DNA of 64,000 nt from Cyclina sinensis (Eukaryota > Mollusca > Bivalvia > Venerida > Veneridae). Shown here one piece after another: positions 43,581 through 55,658 of the stretch. The first letter of the stretch is position 1, and each line of letters opens with the position of its first letter. Below the pieces are notes generated by a model that ran no database searches, was not told the DNA's origin, and saw nothing but the letters and a program-made list of their open reading frames with translations. The translations under genes were made by a program, and so were the position numbers. The stretch spans positions 1,339,094 through 1,403,093 of the forward strand of contig JAAONU010000022.1 in the NCBI GenBank assembly GCA_012932295.1. Direction: 5' to 3'.

Positions 43581-43824
43581 CTACTTTCTCAAATGAACTG
43601 CATACAAAACCACCTCAAACCATCCCGGTTCTCCTCTACGCTCTACAAATATATCAGCAATCGCCCAATGGTTTGGAATATTCTGCTTAATATTTAGTAA
43701 TAGTCCACTGTTTATACCAGTTAGATCTATAAGTGTCTTCACAGCAAGAATTCCCCTTCTTCTATTATGTAAGTTTAAATCTATTTCAACAGATGGCGAA
43801 AGATAGATTCGAAACATTTCTGGT
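43581..43824 (-). CDS. Candidate exon with a death-fold/CARD-like peptide
   Basis: It has the acceptor TGTATTTTACAG, then an open frame of about 80 codons with ATG at 43,817 and TAG at 43,581. The peptide has an LDLNLH-like first helix, LIDLTGINSGLLLNIKQNI, and AIADIFVERRGEPGWFEVVL near the end. The RRGxPGWFxxxLxA pattern recalls RIG-I/MDA5 or MAVS-type CARDs, adaptor domains of innate immune signalling. I cannot confirm the fold. A very strong donor (AAAAG|GTAAGTTT, 43,556) lies just after the stop, and a weaker one (AAA|GTAGTT, 43,584) overlaps it. With the weak donor the phase fits the exon at 35,858-35,912. It could be a last exon, a 5' exon of the SET gene, or a broken copy. Confidence 0.45.
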
Positions 43825-43829
43825 CTGTA

Positions 43830-44041
43830 AAATACATGGAGTGAATGCGTGTCACAGCTCTTTTTAATTTTACAGTTGGCATAGCCTTGCTTTTTGGCTG
43901 CATGATCGTTTTAAATACAGCAATATGTGACGGCTCAATCACCTTTAGTCAAATTACCTTAGTAGAAGTAGTTATATACCCGGTACCAGTTTAACTTTAG
44001 GCAATTAAAGAATTCATGCAACAAAAAATTTATAAGGGACA

Positions 44042-44096
<55 letters not shown>

Positions 44097-45230
44097 CGGA
44101 GGAGGTAATTTAAGTTTATGTTTAATGTTTTCTTTGACAAGAAGGTCATGAGCGTCTGGTGGCCTCAAATGCCAAATTTCAGAGTCGTTTTGTGATTGCA
44201 CTGAATAGGACATTTCGAGAAATATTATATCATTCTTGCCTTTATCTCTCACAAAGAGAAACAAAAATGTCGATAGGGCTACGTCGACAAAGGCAGAGCT
44301 GTCAACAATCGAATACTTATTTCTGGTATTGTTTCAGTGTCTTTGGTGTTTTACATGGCAGTCGAACACAAATAGTTTATACAATGTTCATATATTCTAC
44401 ATTGTCTGACACATAATCATTAGTATATCTGTAAAGATAAGATTAACTTCCTCCCAGTTCCTAAGTAGCTCTATCATTTTTAATGAATGGAGCAACGTAT
44501 TAAGAATAACAACATAAGCACTCGGCGCAACAACCTAAAATAGTTTCCTTAGAAAAAACATTTTTGCAACGTTACATATTCTTATTTGTTTTGGTGACGT
44601 ATGTTTATATTTTGAAACTTCAAGATTTATAAATTATAATACATTTATGAATTCCAATGTTCGACTTCCTTTAAATGTGAGGGTGTACATTCCTGTTGCG
44701 CCTTTCGTGCACTCAAGAAAAACAAAAGGCCTGGTAAATATACATTTACTGCAAGAATTCCTGCTTGATACGCTAAAAGAAGCTAACCGAAGGCCATGAT
44801 TAGACAGTGGTCGATTACTGATGGCCAGACTCATGCTCAGGGATAGAAATATTAAATCGGACACCGGACACAGTAATAAGCACTCTCAGATTCGGTTTGT
44901 CTGAATCTGATATTAAGACGTAAAGTATACTAACAAAGATATATGATACACCAGACAGAAACTTGAGCAAGTCTAATTTATATTTCATGCCGTGTTTTCA
45001 ACAAAATCAAATGATATATTATACCTAATACGAAACACACCCAGTAAAATTTAAACTTGAACGTTTTGGAGTATATTGGCGCCTTTTATGTGTTATATCT
45101 ATCGGTCCTTAGTTAATTTAAAGTCTTGGTCATTGAAATTTAGCTTTAATTTAAAAACATTGTTTTCAATATTTAAAGCACGAAACTGCATTAAGACTTA
45201 AATCCATACATAAAGGATATTTACACCAAC
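43830..45230. other. Unassigned sequence with a GT/GA microsatellite
   Basis: A (GT)n(GA)n tract lies at 44,046-44,096. The 101-codon frame on the minus strand is produced by that microsatellite. A plus-strand stretch near 44,650-44,800 reads as a fairly gene-like peptide (PLNVRVYIPVAPFVHSRKTK) but stops soon and is not assigned. Confidence 0.5.
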
Positions 45231-45239
45231 ATTTGTATG

Positions 45240-45610
45240 TAAGCTAACCTGACCAATTTGGTCATGGTGAACTTTTGTGATCGCCTGGTGTCTGTCATTT
45301 GTGCCTACGTGCGTGCGTGCTTCAACAATTTCATGTTCACACGACAGCAGCCTTTTTTTTTAAATTGGTTTAAACCAAACTTGTATAGACCATGTATCAC
45401 CAGTACATTTCGGTTCCTTTCATGAAGCAGACTGATATCGTCATGCTTTGCAAAGTTACGGCCCTTGAAAGGGTCAGAAAAGGAATATTTACATTTTCTG
45501 CATGATAACAGTTTCACTTTTGGTCTCATTTCAACTGAACCTGCTTGAAATGACTTAATCGCATCATAAATATGGAGTTATGGATCCTGAAAGGAGATAG
45601 TTCTGCATGG
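45240..45610. repeat. Dispersed repeat, separate type
   Basis: It is marked by GACCAATTTGGTCATGGTGA, 'ttgtgatcgcctggtgtctgtc', CGTGCGTGCGTGC and 'gcaaagttacggccctt'. I recall this as a bivalve repeat end. No array is seen. Confidence 0.45.
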
Positions 45611-46339
45611 CAGTTTGATAATGGCTATATACTCTTGTTTTTTTCGAGCAACAATTGTAAAACTTGATTTTTTTTTATAAATTTACATGCAGATTTTATC
45701 ACCAAGATCTACTGACCAACTTTTCTTTTTTTCAATGAAAAATGGGAAATCTTCGAAACTTCCTTAACTTGACAAGAAGGCATCGAGCTTATTTCATTAA
45801 ATCTATATTTAGCTGTGTCATGACCCTCTTGGTTCGTTCACACAAGAGAACAAAAATTAACTCAATCATTATTAATTCTACAAAATTTTATACTCAAAAG
45901 AACCAGAAGCCGCTGTTATTATTAATTTGTTTGTTATAATTCGTAGTAGTACATGTAGTGTCATTATTCTTAACGTTTTAAAGAAAACAGGCTAATTGAA
46001 GAACGAAATTGTGAAATACCAAAATATGTATATCATTTCATTCATATACTTTGCTTCGTATTTAGGCCAAAATAAAATATGTGTGGTTCAGGGGGCCCGG
46101 CCGTCCCTATTTTACCTGCCGACCCTAATTTTTTTTCATTTCTTTGGTACAGAATTGCTTTCTCAAGACCACTTATTCACAGTCAAAATAATTGTAACAT
46201 TAAATCGTTTTCAGAATCATTTTTGTTCAACTTGAAAGAAAAATTGTTAAAAACTTAAGGACTTTAAATTTTCTGTTTCAATTTAATAAATATCTTTTAA
46301 TCTCGGGTTTAAATTTAAATTCTTCTATCAATATCAAAA

Positions 46340-46465
46340 CAGTAACTTGCGTATGAAATCATTCTTCTTCTACCTCTGATTCATGTGGAGAAGGTGGCAG
46401 TTACTTGTTGAGAACAAGGTTAGTACTTGTACAGAATCCAAAGATACTGGATAACTGAAAACACA
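46340..46465 (+). mobile_element. SINE 3' fragment
   Basis: It matches the SINE body: GTATGAAATCATTC, ATTCATGTGGAGAAGGTGGC, AGTTACTTGTTGAGAACAAG and GTACAGAATCC, with no tRNA head. Confidence 0.75.
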
Positions 46466-48650
46466 AACAAAATCCCACTGTACTAAGCACTACATTCCCA
46501 AGTTTATAATTTTAGTATTCTGCTGGACCGGAAAATGGTGTCAATGAAAAAATAAAGGCAAACTTACATGATAGTTTTATATGTCTTTTCTGCAACATAC
46601 ATGATAATTTTAGAAGTACTCTTAGTTTTTTTTTTTAGTTTTTTTTTCAGTTTTGCATAAATTTTGTGCGTAAACGTATTTTAATACATCTTGAATATCA
46701 CATGTGAAATATTCAGGTCATTTCTTTTGGATGCGTTTGAAATCTAGGGATCAAAATATACTTTTTTTTTTTTTTTTTTTTTTTTTTAAAGGGACAGCTT
46801 GTAGAATGATGATATGCTTTGAAATGACATGTATAATAACATTACCTCTATACATATTGAGATAACTAAAAAAAAGCAATGAATGAAGTACATATGAGAC
46901 CACACATTTTCTTAAAACACGTGGATGGTGGGAGGATATTAAAACATATTAAATCATAACTACAAAACTTTGCACATGTGGTCCCTCTTAACTTGACTTT
47001 GTTCTGGAGGTTTTGTGATAATTTTACATTGCCAACAACGTACGTGACAAAATAAGTGACATACATATACATTAATACATTCCTCTTTTAAATAAATTTT
47101 GTAATTATTTCTTGAAGGTTGCATTGCATCAGAACAAGAATTGCATGTACAAGGCAAATCTTGCATCAAAGAGAAATTTGACAGCTATGAATGTTGCTTC
47201 GTTTTCAGTCATTGTAGCAGTGACATTTGAAGCTGTTCCTATTGTCAAGTAATGCTACCTGGCTTATGGTATTTTGTAGTCTGTTTTATTGCTAGCAGGT
47301 TAGCATTATTAAAAAGATCCCTACCTATCTTCCCTTATTTTTGCAGCAATGTCCCCTGGACCCCACATATTATTTTGGCCTTAAATGTATATCTACTTGG
47401 TATAGAACAGAACTGCAAACGTCTGCTATTGAATGTAATTCACACACAGCTCACCCATGAAGACACTAATGTGTTTGACATCAGCAATTTCACTGTTATA
47501 TAGGAAGGTCAGTTTAATTCACCCCACATATTTGCCAGCAAAATACATTAAATCGAAGTAGATGAAAATTCGCACGTTTATCAAAACCTCTTTCCTAAAC
47601 AAAGAAATTGTCTATATTTAAACATTTCCATACGTTTATAATTGTGTGACTTTTTTGTTCTGTATTGTACTCTATAGCACAGCGCTTATTTTTTCTAATG
47701 AAACTAAAAAATACCTGTACCAATAACTTACTTCCTTGATTTCCTTTTCATCAGAAAGACATTGTCATGTTTTCGTGAATACTAAATATCAAATAATTAA
47801 TTCAGTCAAAACTTAGGGTGCACTGAAAACGTGTATCCCAAAAATATACAGCAAATATACATCTATGGAATAAACATTGGTATGTAAAAAATCTAGTTCA
47901 GGCGTATTTTATTTGCAATATTTCTTATAAACTTTAAGCTCTACTGATGACCGGATTCTTCTTCATTCAGTGAAATACAACATAATTGTATCTGTTAGAT
48001 TTGCGCACTTCTGTTGTTACTTGCAATAGAAGCAGCTATCCTTTTTTTCTAAAAATGCCAGAAACAGACCGAAGCAGCTACCTCGCTATTCTGATACCAA
48101 TATTTAAATCATTTACGTATTAAATATCATTCATCTGTTTCTTCTATCCTTAAATGGTTGCGGGAAAAATAAAGGCATATCAAGGTGTTATTTGATTGAC
48201 ACTTGTTCAGTAGAAAATACTGTTTAATTTCAAAATTTGTTTGTTTTTTTTTTCACTAGAAACAAACATTTTTTTTTCTCTTTTGAAACTATTCGATTTA
48301 ATAGACTAAATATTTTTTTCATATTTCAATGCTTTTCCTAAATAGTGTTTAGTCAATCTACATTACGCAAAAAAATGTCTCTTAAAAATCGTTTTAATGA
48401 TATTTTAATATGAATATCGTATGTTTTTAGAACCATTCATCGCATCGACGTAACGTCGATCTCTACTACAGATCTCTGTCAAACAAGAGCTTGTCACAGA
48501 CAATGCAGCAGTCCCATACCGGTATAATGTTGGCGAAATCGCTACCTCTAACCAATAATAAACACGAAAACTGAGTTTAAAGAATTTGTCAATATTTCAT
48601 CATTCTAGCATTCGTACTTTTTGAGAAATCAAAGGATGATCCCACTAGGA
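46466..48650. other. Unassigned sequence
   Basis: A long T tract is at 46,761-46,787. Open frames at 46,866-47,169 (minus) and 47,252-47,503 (plus) show no domain. I find no exon that I can support. Confidence 0.4.
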
Positions 48651-48654
48651 AGGA

Positions 48655-48940
48655 CCTCCCTGTAAATAAAATTTTAAATGACTAACCCTGTGAAATAGTT
48701 TCTGACCCCTTGCCACCTGATTCCTAGTCACCAAGTTTCAAACTTATCCATTACTTCATCAAGACAAATATATTGACCAGGCTTTATTAAGTTCAGGTCA
48801 AAGAATGTGACCTCTAGAGAGCTATCAAAGTTTTCCTATAATTTGACCATGTGGCCTAGTTTTTAAATCTACCTGACCCAGATTATTATTCATCAAAAAC
48901 TTCATCAAAACGATTACTCTAACCAAAATGTGCGTGAATT
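48655..48940. repeat. Family-A partial array
   Basis: It has 'gaccttctgaccccttg', 'catcaagacaaatatattgacca', 'gtgacctctagagagctatcaa', as in the 1-312 copy. It is interrupted on its right by the palindromic minisatellite. Confidence 0.65.
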
Positions 48941-48941
48941 T

Positions 48942-51062
48942 AGCTGCCAGTTGCCAATTTAATTGGCAACTGTCAACTGGAAGCCAAATAAATAGCCCAG
49001 CTGCCAATTCAATTTTCAATTCAATTTTTATCATAGAGTGAACTGGCCACTGGCTGCCAGATGCCAGTCTTTCAAGACATGCGAATCGTCAACTGACAAT
49101 TTGTAGCCAGATCACAATTTGACATTCATCATAAATTATTGATATTAATCGAATTGGCAACTGGAAACTTGAGGCAGATGCCAATATGTTAAAGATCACA
49201 AATTGACGAATTGGCAACTGGTAGCTAGATGCCATTTCGACATTTATCATAATTTCTTGAAATTAACCGAATTGGCAACTGGCAGCAAGATGCCAATTTG
49301 TTATATATCGCAAATTGACGAATTGGCAACTGGTAGCTAGATGCCAATTCAAAATGTTTTAACAATTATTGATATCAAAATTGGCAACTTGCAACTGGCC
49401 AGATGCCAGTTCGACAAGAAACATGAATAATGGACATAAAGTGAACTGGCAACTAGCAGCCAGAGGCCAGTTTGTCATGACATGCGAATCGTCAACTGTC
49501 AATTGGTAGGAAGATGCCAATTCGATATTTATCATAAATTATTGATATTATCTGAATTGGCAACTTGCAACTGGCAGCCAGATGCCAATTCGTTAAAGAT
49601 CGCAATTTGACGAACATGCAACTGGTAGCTAGATGCCAATACAACATTTATCATAAATTATTGATATTAACAGAATTGGCAACTGGCAGCCAGATGGCAG
49701 TTCGTTAAAGATTGCAAATTGGCGACTGGCAACTCGCAGGCAGAAAGCAGTTCGACAAGAATCATTAATAATGAACATAGAAGTGAACTGGCAACTGGGA
49801 ACTGGCAGCCAGATGCCAATTCGTTAAAGATCGCAATTTGACGAATTTGCAGCTGGTAGCTAGATGCCAATTCAACATTTGCCATAAATAATTGATATTA
49901 ACAGATTAAGCAACTGGCAGCCAGATGGCAGTTCGTTAAAGATTGCAAATTGGCGACTGGCAACTCGCAGGCGGATGGCAGTTCGACAAGAATTATAAAT
50001 TTTGAACATAGAAGTGAACTGGCAACTGACAGCCAGATGCCAGTTCGTCAAGACTTGCGAATTATCAACTGTCAATTGGTAGCAAGATGTGCGAATTGTC
50101 AACGTGCGAATTGTCAACGAGCGAATTGTCAACTATCAATTTGTAGCTTGATGCCATTTCGTCATTTTTCATTAATTATTGATATTACCGAATTGGCAAC
50201 AACTGGCAACCAGATGCTTATTCGTTAAATACCGCAAATTGACGAAACTGCAACAGGTAGCCAGATGCCAATTCATGAAAGATCGCAAATCAGCAACTGG
50301 CAGCTGGCAACCAGATGCAAGTTCACTCTTTGATCAATGTCCATGATTCTGGTCGAGCTGCCATCTGGTTGTCAGTTGCCAGTTGCCAATTCTGGTAATA
50401 TCAATAATTAATGATAAATGCGAATTGGCAGCTGGCTACCGGTTGCAAGGTCGTCAATTTTCGATCTTTAACCAATTGGTATCTGACTGCCAGTTGCTAG
50501 TTGCCAATTCGGTAAATATCAATATTTTTTGATAAATATCGAATCGGCACCTGGTTACCAATTGACACTTGACGATTCATAAGTCTTGACGAACTGGCAT
50601 CTGGCTGCCAGTTGCCAAGTCACTCTTTGTTCATAATTCATGATTCTTGTCGAACTGGCATCTGGCTACCGGTTTCCAGTTGCTAATTTGCAATCTTTAA
50701 CGAACTGACATCTGGCTGTTTAATTGACAGTTGACGATTCGCAAGTCTTGACGAACAAGGATCTGGCTGCCAGTTGCCAGTTCACTTTATGTTCATAATT
50801 TATGATGCTTGTCGAACTGGCATCTGGGTACCAGTTGCCAGTTGCGAATTTGCAATCTTTAACGAACTAGCATCTGGCTGCCAGTTGCGCGTTGCCAAAT
50901 CGGTTTATATCAATAATCCATGATAAATATTAAATTGGCATCTGGCTACCAATTGACAGTTGACGATTCGCATGTCTTGACGAACTTGCATCACGTACAA
51001 TTTAAATTAACTTTGAATTGGCAGCTGGGCTTGGAAATTGGCTGCCAGTTGCCAGTTGCCAA
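48942..51062. repeat. 2.1 kb palindromic minisatellite (GAATTGGCAACTGG type)
   Basis: The left part (to about 50,330) repeats AATTGGCAACTGGCAGCCAG, ATGCCAATTCG, TTAAAGATCGCAAATTGACG and 'catttatcataaattattgatatta' at steps near 111-118 bp. From about 50,340 onward the same units appear reversed: CCAGTTGCCAATTC, 'tatcaataattaatgataaat', CGAACTGGCATCTGGCTGCC. The outermost units also mirror: CCAGCTGCCAATTC near 48,990 and GAATTGGCAGCTGG near 51,017. Each unit contains a small hairpin of its own, such as GAATTGGCA..TGCCAATTC at 49,554-49,591. Confidence 0.85.
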
Positions 51063-51500
51063 TCTATCCACATACTAAGTATTTTCAACCTAGCTTTTGT
51101 ACTCATCAAGTTATGGCAAGATCTGTATTTTTGCCATTTCTGTCGTAACCAAAGCAGCAAATTTTTATCTGATTAAAGAATTAAATTGATGTACGTAATC
51201 ATCATATGGTCCTCTATCCAAATACCAAGTATCATCATCCTAGCTTTGATACTTTTGGATGCAAAATCCAGATGGCAGGATCCAGATTTGTTCAATTTTC
51301 ATTGGTTTTTATCATTTCTTTAACCATAGCAACCAGGATGTAAAATAAATAAAATAACGTGCATATCCTCCATTTTGCCCTCTATCCACACAACAAGTAT
51401 CACTAACCTTACTTTTGTACTTACTGAGTTATGACTGGATCCATTTTTTTCGGAAGGACGGACGGACGAACGGAGAGTAAATCTATAAACCGGTAGAGGA
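51054..51500. repeat. Tandem unit of about 158 bp, three copies
   Basis: The marker CTATCCACATACTAAGTAT recurs with changes at 51,054, 51,213 and 51,371, and the array ends GGAAGGACGGACGGACGAAC. This ends like the other arrays but has a different unit. Confidence 0.65.
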
Positions 51501-51898
51501 GGGTTGTGAAATTAATTTTAATTTGGTAAAGGATAAAATTTCTCATTCAAGTGCAAGCATATAATTTAGCCATAGTTTTTAACCTCATAAATGTTATCCT
51601 TAAGAGCACATCTATTTGCATGGTTTGTGGAGTTCAATAGATAGCCAGAGGTGTAAATATTATTCTTTTGAATTTCTTTACATCTTTCAAAGGCCTGTCC
51701 CTGTCAAGGACTTGATAGAGGTTTCGTACCAAATACCTACCTTTTAACAACTAAGATGGTACTTTTTGGCTTCCATAGATTCCTTATTATTTCCGATTTA
51801 TAGATATAGCAACAAAACTGAAACTTATGCGTGACATATTGCAAGGTGTCACGTAATCAAGGTCAAGGGCAATTTTTAGACACCGCTTTGTCCTTTTA
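51501..51898. other. Unassigned sequence
   Basis: I see no gene or clear repeat unit. Confidence 0.4.
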
Positions 51899-52770
51899 AC
51901 AAGAGGGCCGTGATGGCTTTATATCGCTCACTTGATCACAAAGGTTCTGCATGATAAGGATGCATAATATTGATTATTATGAGAAAGAAGCAGGCACAAG
52001 GTCAAAATCTAGCTCAACTTTGTGTGCATTGCCTAAATTTTTGTAGCTCAAAATACGAAAATAGGTCTAAGTTTCAAAATCAAAGTCAATTTGGTATCAA
52101 AATTTTCAATGACATGTCATAGACTGTTTCTGTTCATGTTTCAAGACTGTAGATCCAAAAACAAGAAAGTAGGTCATTAGGTCAAACAATATAGGTTATC
52201 CACTAGCCAAAACAACATACAAATTATGTAAACTTGTTGTTACAAACAAGAAGATATTTAAAGTCTTTCTTATATAAGTCTATGCAAAATGAAGTTACCC
52301 CTAGGTGATGTAAATAATGACCCCAGGGCATGAGTTGAGCAATCTCTGTTACGGTCTATTACAGGATGCTACACACCAAATCTTTAAGCTTTTGGTCCTC
52401 TTGTTTCTGACAAGAAGATTTTAAAGGTATTCCTAATAAATCTATTTTAAATCTAGTGACCCCGAGGGCGGGGCCTATTTTCACCGGGGGACCGCAATTT
52501 GAGAAATCTCCTCTAAAATCAAGTGACACCTGCGCGGGGCCAATTCTGACATAGTTTAAGCAAACTTTGTAGAAGTTTATCTGGCTATGCTGTATTCCAA
52601 ATATCTAAGCTGTGGACCATGTACTTTCAGAGAAGAAGATTTTTTAAATTTATCATAATTTTAGCTCTTGGGACCTAGATATTCAATAGAACGATCTGAG
52701 CAACTTCTGTAGAGCACCATTCAGGAACATTCCTGTAAAATTTCATCGAGATCGGGTAAAAAATGTGGAT
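51899..52770 (+). repeat. Family-A 5' tip followed by family-D units
   Basis: It begins TAACAAGAGGGCCGTGATGG, CTTTATATCGCTCACTTGAT. The body carries D units near 52,260, 52,420 and 52,540: 'aaagtctttcttatataagtctatg', 'gaccccagggc', 'gatgctacacaccaaat', with 'gcggggcc'. A family-A tip joined to a D core suggests that cores can be swapped. Confidence 0.65.
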
Positions 52771-53150
52771 AGAATAAAAACATTTTTTTTTTTAATTTGA
52801 CTGTGAAATAGAGCGCCAAAAATTTCAAATAAATGTACAAGACCTTAATATATTCATAGTATTCAAATTGTCTATTTTCATTCTTGCCAGTAACATTATG
52901 GTTACATTTTGAATTTCATTTTATTAAGATATATTTCAAGATGTATTATACCTATTTAATGGCTAAGGTCCTGACTTCATTGCATCAGTAAACAATGTAC
53001 GAGCAATAAATATATATATAGCTCGTACTAGTAGGTTGCCAATAATGGAAACCTGGCACGGTCTGACGAAAATGGTGACGGTATACTCCGATACAGCCCT
53101 TATTTCATTGAAATCGCTTTTTTGTGTCGCCCTTTCAATGAAAACGGCAA
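52771..53150. other. Unassigned sequence
   Basis: I see no supported feature. A short palindromic (AT)n with GCTCGTAC motifs occurs near 53,000-53,030. Confidence 0.4.
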
Positions 53151-53540
53151 TACATAGGGAACGCTTTGTCCGTCTATCCGTCCGTCCATCGCGTTGCTTA
53201 TAACTTTGCCATTTCTTAACATTTCCTCATCAAACTTTCATATTATATTGCTTACGACATCAAGGTCGTAATGATTCCAAAATCGTTAGGTCAAAGCCAC
53301 ATGTGACAGATTTATGTCCCATTTTACTTGGATTTTGTCACGAAAACCTATCGTTTGCAAAAGCTTTGCCATTACTTAACATATCCTCATCAAACTTTCA
53401 AATAATATTGCTTACGACAACAGGGTCGTGATAGCGCCTAACTGTGTAGGTCAAGGTCACATGTGACAGAGTTATGCCCCTTTTTGTACTTGGACATTTA
53501 GTTATTCTAAGTGTCGGTGGACGACACTAGTGTTTAACTA
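53150..53540. repeat. Tandem unit repeat, two copies
   Basis: GCCATTTCTTAACATTTCCT and GCCATTACTTAACATATCCT head two units about 175 bp apart, each with 'catcaaactttca..atattgcttacgac' and GGTCACATGTGACAGAGTTA. CACATGTG within them is an E-box palindrome. Confidence 0.65.
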
Positions 53541-54024
53541 AAATCGTATAGATTTATATAATTAGCCTCTAACTATTTCATAGGTCTGGATCATTGTCTT
53601 AACGCAATTTGTCAAGTCTCATTTAAATTATAATTTCAGTCGCGTGACTTGAAGTTCTGGTGACTATGCTTTTGATGCAAGTGACAACACATTTTTAATG
53701 AAACTCAGTGACAAACTTAAAACATTCGCTGTGGTTTACAATATTCTTTTCCAGAATATACCAAATAAATCAAGCATGAAAAAAGTGTTCACTGGTAAAT
53801 ATATGAACATCCTTTTTTTATAATTTTTTATCACCAGCTAGAAGCTACTGCTGCACATAGTAAAAATTGCCAGAATTGTTTAGCTAGTGCTCTTTTCCAG
53901 AAAATGGTTAAATAAATTAAAGAAATAAATATAGACCTATATGAATGATAAAAATACACTGATTTTCACAAAATATTTGTTGAAACTTTTTGGACAGGAT
54001 TTGAAAAACAAGATTAGTTCAATG

Positions 54025-54230
54025 TTAAACTTGACGAGATTGAGTAGTCAATAAAATCTTTCGATCTTTGTACTCATATAATCTGGGCCGCCCATTGTAC
54101 TTGCATTGTAAATAGATGTGTAAATTCTTACTGCAACTTTTAAATGGAAATTTTTCATGAAAGGCAAAAATAGAATTGTACACGTGATGTTGATGCAAAT
54201 ATTGCAATACTTGCGTTTCTTTTGCTGAAA
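54025..54230 (-). CDS. Possible terminal exon, unrecognised product
   Basis: It has a good acceptor (GTTGTTTTCAG at 54,230) followed by an open frame of about 67 codons with AKETQVLQYLHQHHVYNSIF and a basic C-terminus CKYNGRPRLYEYKDRKILL. I do not recognise the family. Its entry phase does not match the exon at 54,396, so they may be unrelated. It could be chance. Confidence 0.2.
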
Positions 54231-54395
54231 ACAACGACAAAAAGTACCTGTTCACCCACTGTACTCAACATCCAAAACAGCTTTTTCGTCTTTCAGGCCT
54301 AAACAGAGTGAGCTACAAAGAAAACAATAAGTTGCTATACAGGGTTCCGTACGGCCACGATTTAGAAATAAATCTACCGTTAAGTGAATGCTTAC

Positions 54396-54497
54396 CTTGA
54401 TTTTAGTGCTTCAGCCGAACGATCAGGCAGCCATTCATTGAGCCATTGTATGATTTTGATCACGTGATAATCCGCAGTGAATGTGCACGGGAAGTTT
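54396..54497 (-). CDS. Possible exon, phase-compatible with 43.8 kb exon
   Basis: It ends at a strong donor (TCAAG|GTAAGC). The frame gives TADYHVIKIIQWLNEWLPDR and SAEALKS, a plausible helical peptide. The acceptor is uncertain; CGAAAG at 54,499 would fit the phase of the exon at 55,269. Two carried bases match the entry phase of the 43.8 kb exon. No family is recognised. Confidence 0.3.
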
Positions 54498-55268
54498 CTT
54501 TCGAAGTTTCACTGAATTCATTCCAGTCAGTGGTTGCTGAAAAAATCCGGAAAAAGTCCGGAAAAAATAAATTTGTGAAAAACCACTGAACAACAATATG
54601 CTAATATGCACATCTCGTTTCAGTTCCACTAAATGAAGTCAGTGGTTGCTGAGAAATAATCCTGACAATATTGACAGCTGAAAAATATTAGATGCATAAC
54701 TTCGTAAAAACATTGAACCGGAACAGTTCCCCTTTGTTTTAGAGCTTCAAATGATGTTTCTATCAATTTCAGACATTTTGGTTGCTGAGAATTAATCTTT
54801 ACAAAATTTCAGGTCGGACAGACGGAGGGACTGAAGGACGACGCGGTGGCTAAAACATCTAATACATGAAAGATGGCAAGTGTTAAACTTTTGAAATAAA
54901 TGAACGTTTCATCTTTTAATAAATTGTTCTCTATTGTCTTGCAAATAGCTCGTTAGTATTGATGCGAAATATTTCGAAATATAGGTACGGATTAAAATAG
55001 TTGATTAATATTAACACGTACGTGTAGTGACAAATCACTTTTGTGAAATTTTATATGAACTTCATCAAAAAGTCTCTGTACCAAATTACCAGGATTATGA
55101 TAATTATTTGTTGAAAATTAAAGCACTGGCCAGCTAAGTAGGAAATAACTCTAATACCTCTCCCGATGGCAATGCTTTTGTGATAATTTGCAATAAAAAT
55201 TTAAAACCTGAATAAGTAAAAGTGAATTTCTGTTTGCTTATTTAATTAAAGGCCGTACAAATTCTTAC

Positions 55269-55384
55269 CTGATCGATCGAAATAAAGTACTTAACAGCCA
55301 TTCAAATTCCATCCATAACAACTTCTTTTTTTGGAATGAAAAGCGTAGTAATTTTCTGAGACTCCTTGACATCTTTTTCCGCAT
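55269..55384 (-). CDS. Possible first coding exon
   Basis: From ATG at 55,384 it encodes a basic start MRKKMSRSLRKLLRFSFQ and then LLWMEFEWLLSTLFRSI, ending at a strong donor GTAAGAAT. It leaves two carried bases, as the 54.4 kb candidate requires. The basic then hydrophobic order might mimic a signal anchor. Family unknown. Confidence 0.3.
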
Positions 55385-55658
55385 GTTAGAGTGCCTGTTG
55401 CCCCAAACAACCACCCACTCGCCTGGTAATCCATGTTCATAGCTGATGGACTAAATATCAGAAATTTCAACTAAATTTCAAGAAAAGTAAAAAAAAAAAA
55501 CATTTCTTAAAGGGGGTAATTTTAAAAAGGCAAACAATTTTTATTTTTTTTATATTATGATCCCTGTCACAATGTAAAGTTTCAACAAGTCCCTCAGACA
55601 GGTAAGCAGTTATAATTCAAACTAAAATTCATAAAGGGAGATAACTTAAAAAAAGGTA

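Noticed and set aside
43959..44264. 101-codon protein on the minus strand
   Set aside because: Much of it is the translation of the GT/GA microsatellite at 44,046-44,096.
49667..50228. Open frames on both strands in the minisatellite
   Set aside because: They arise because the unit lacks stops in some frames; the peptides merely repeat the unit.
54240..54316. Extra exon between 54,396 and 54,230
   Set aside because: It has splice-like borders and one gene-like frame ending in TGA, but the phase does not fit either neighbour.
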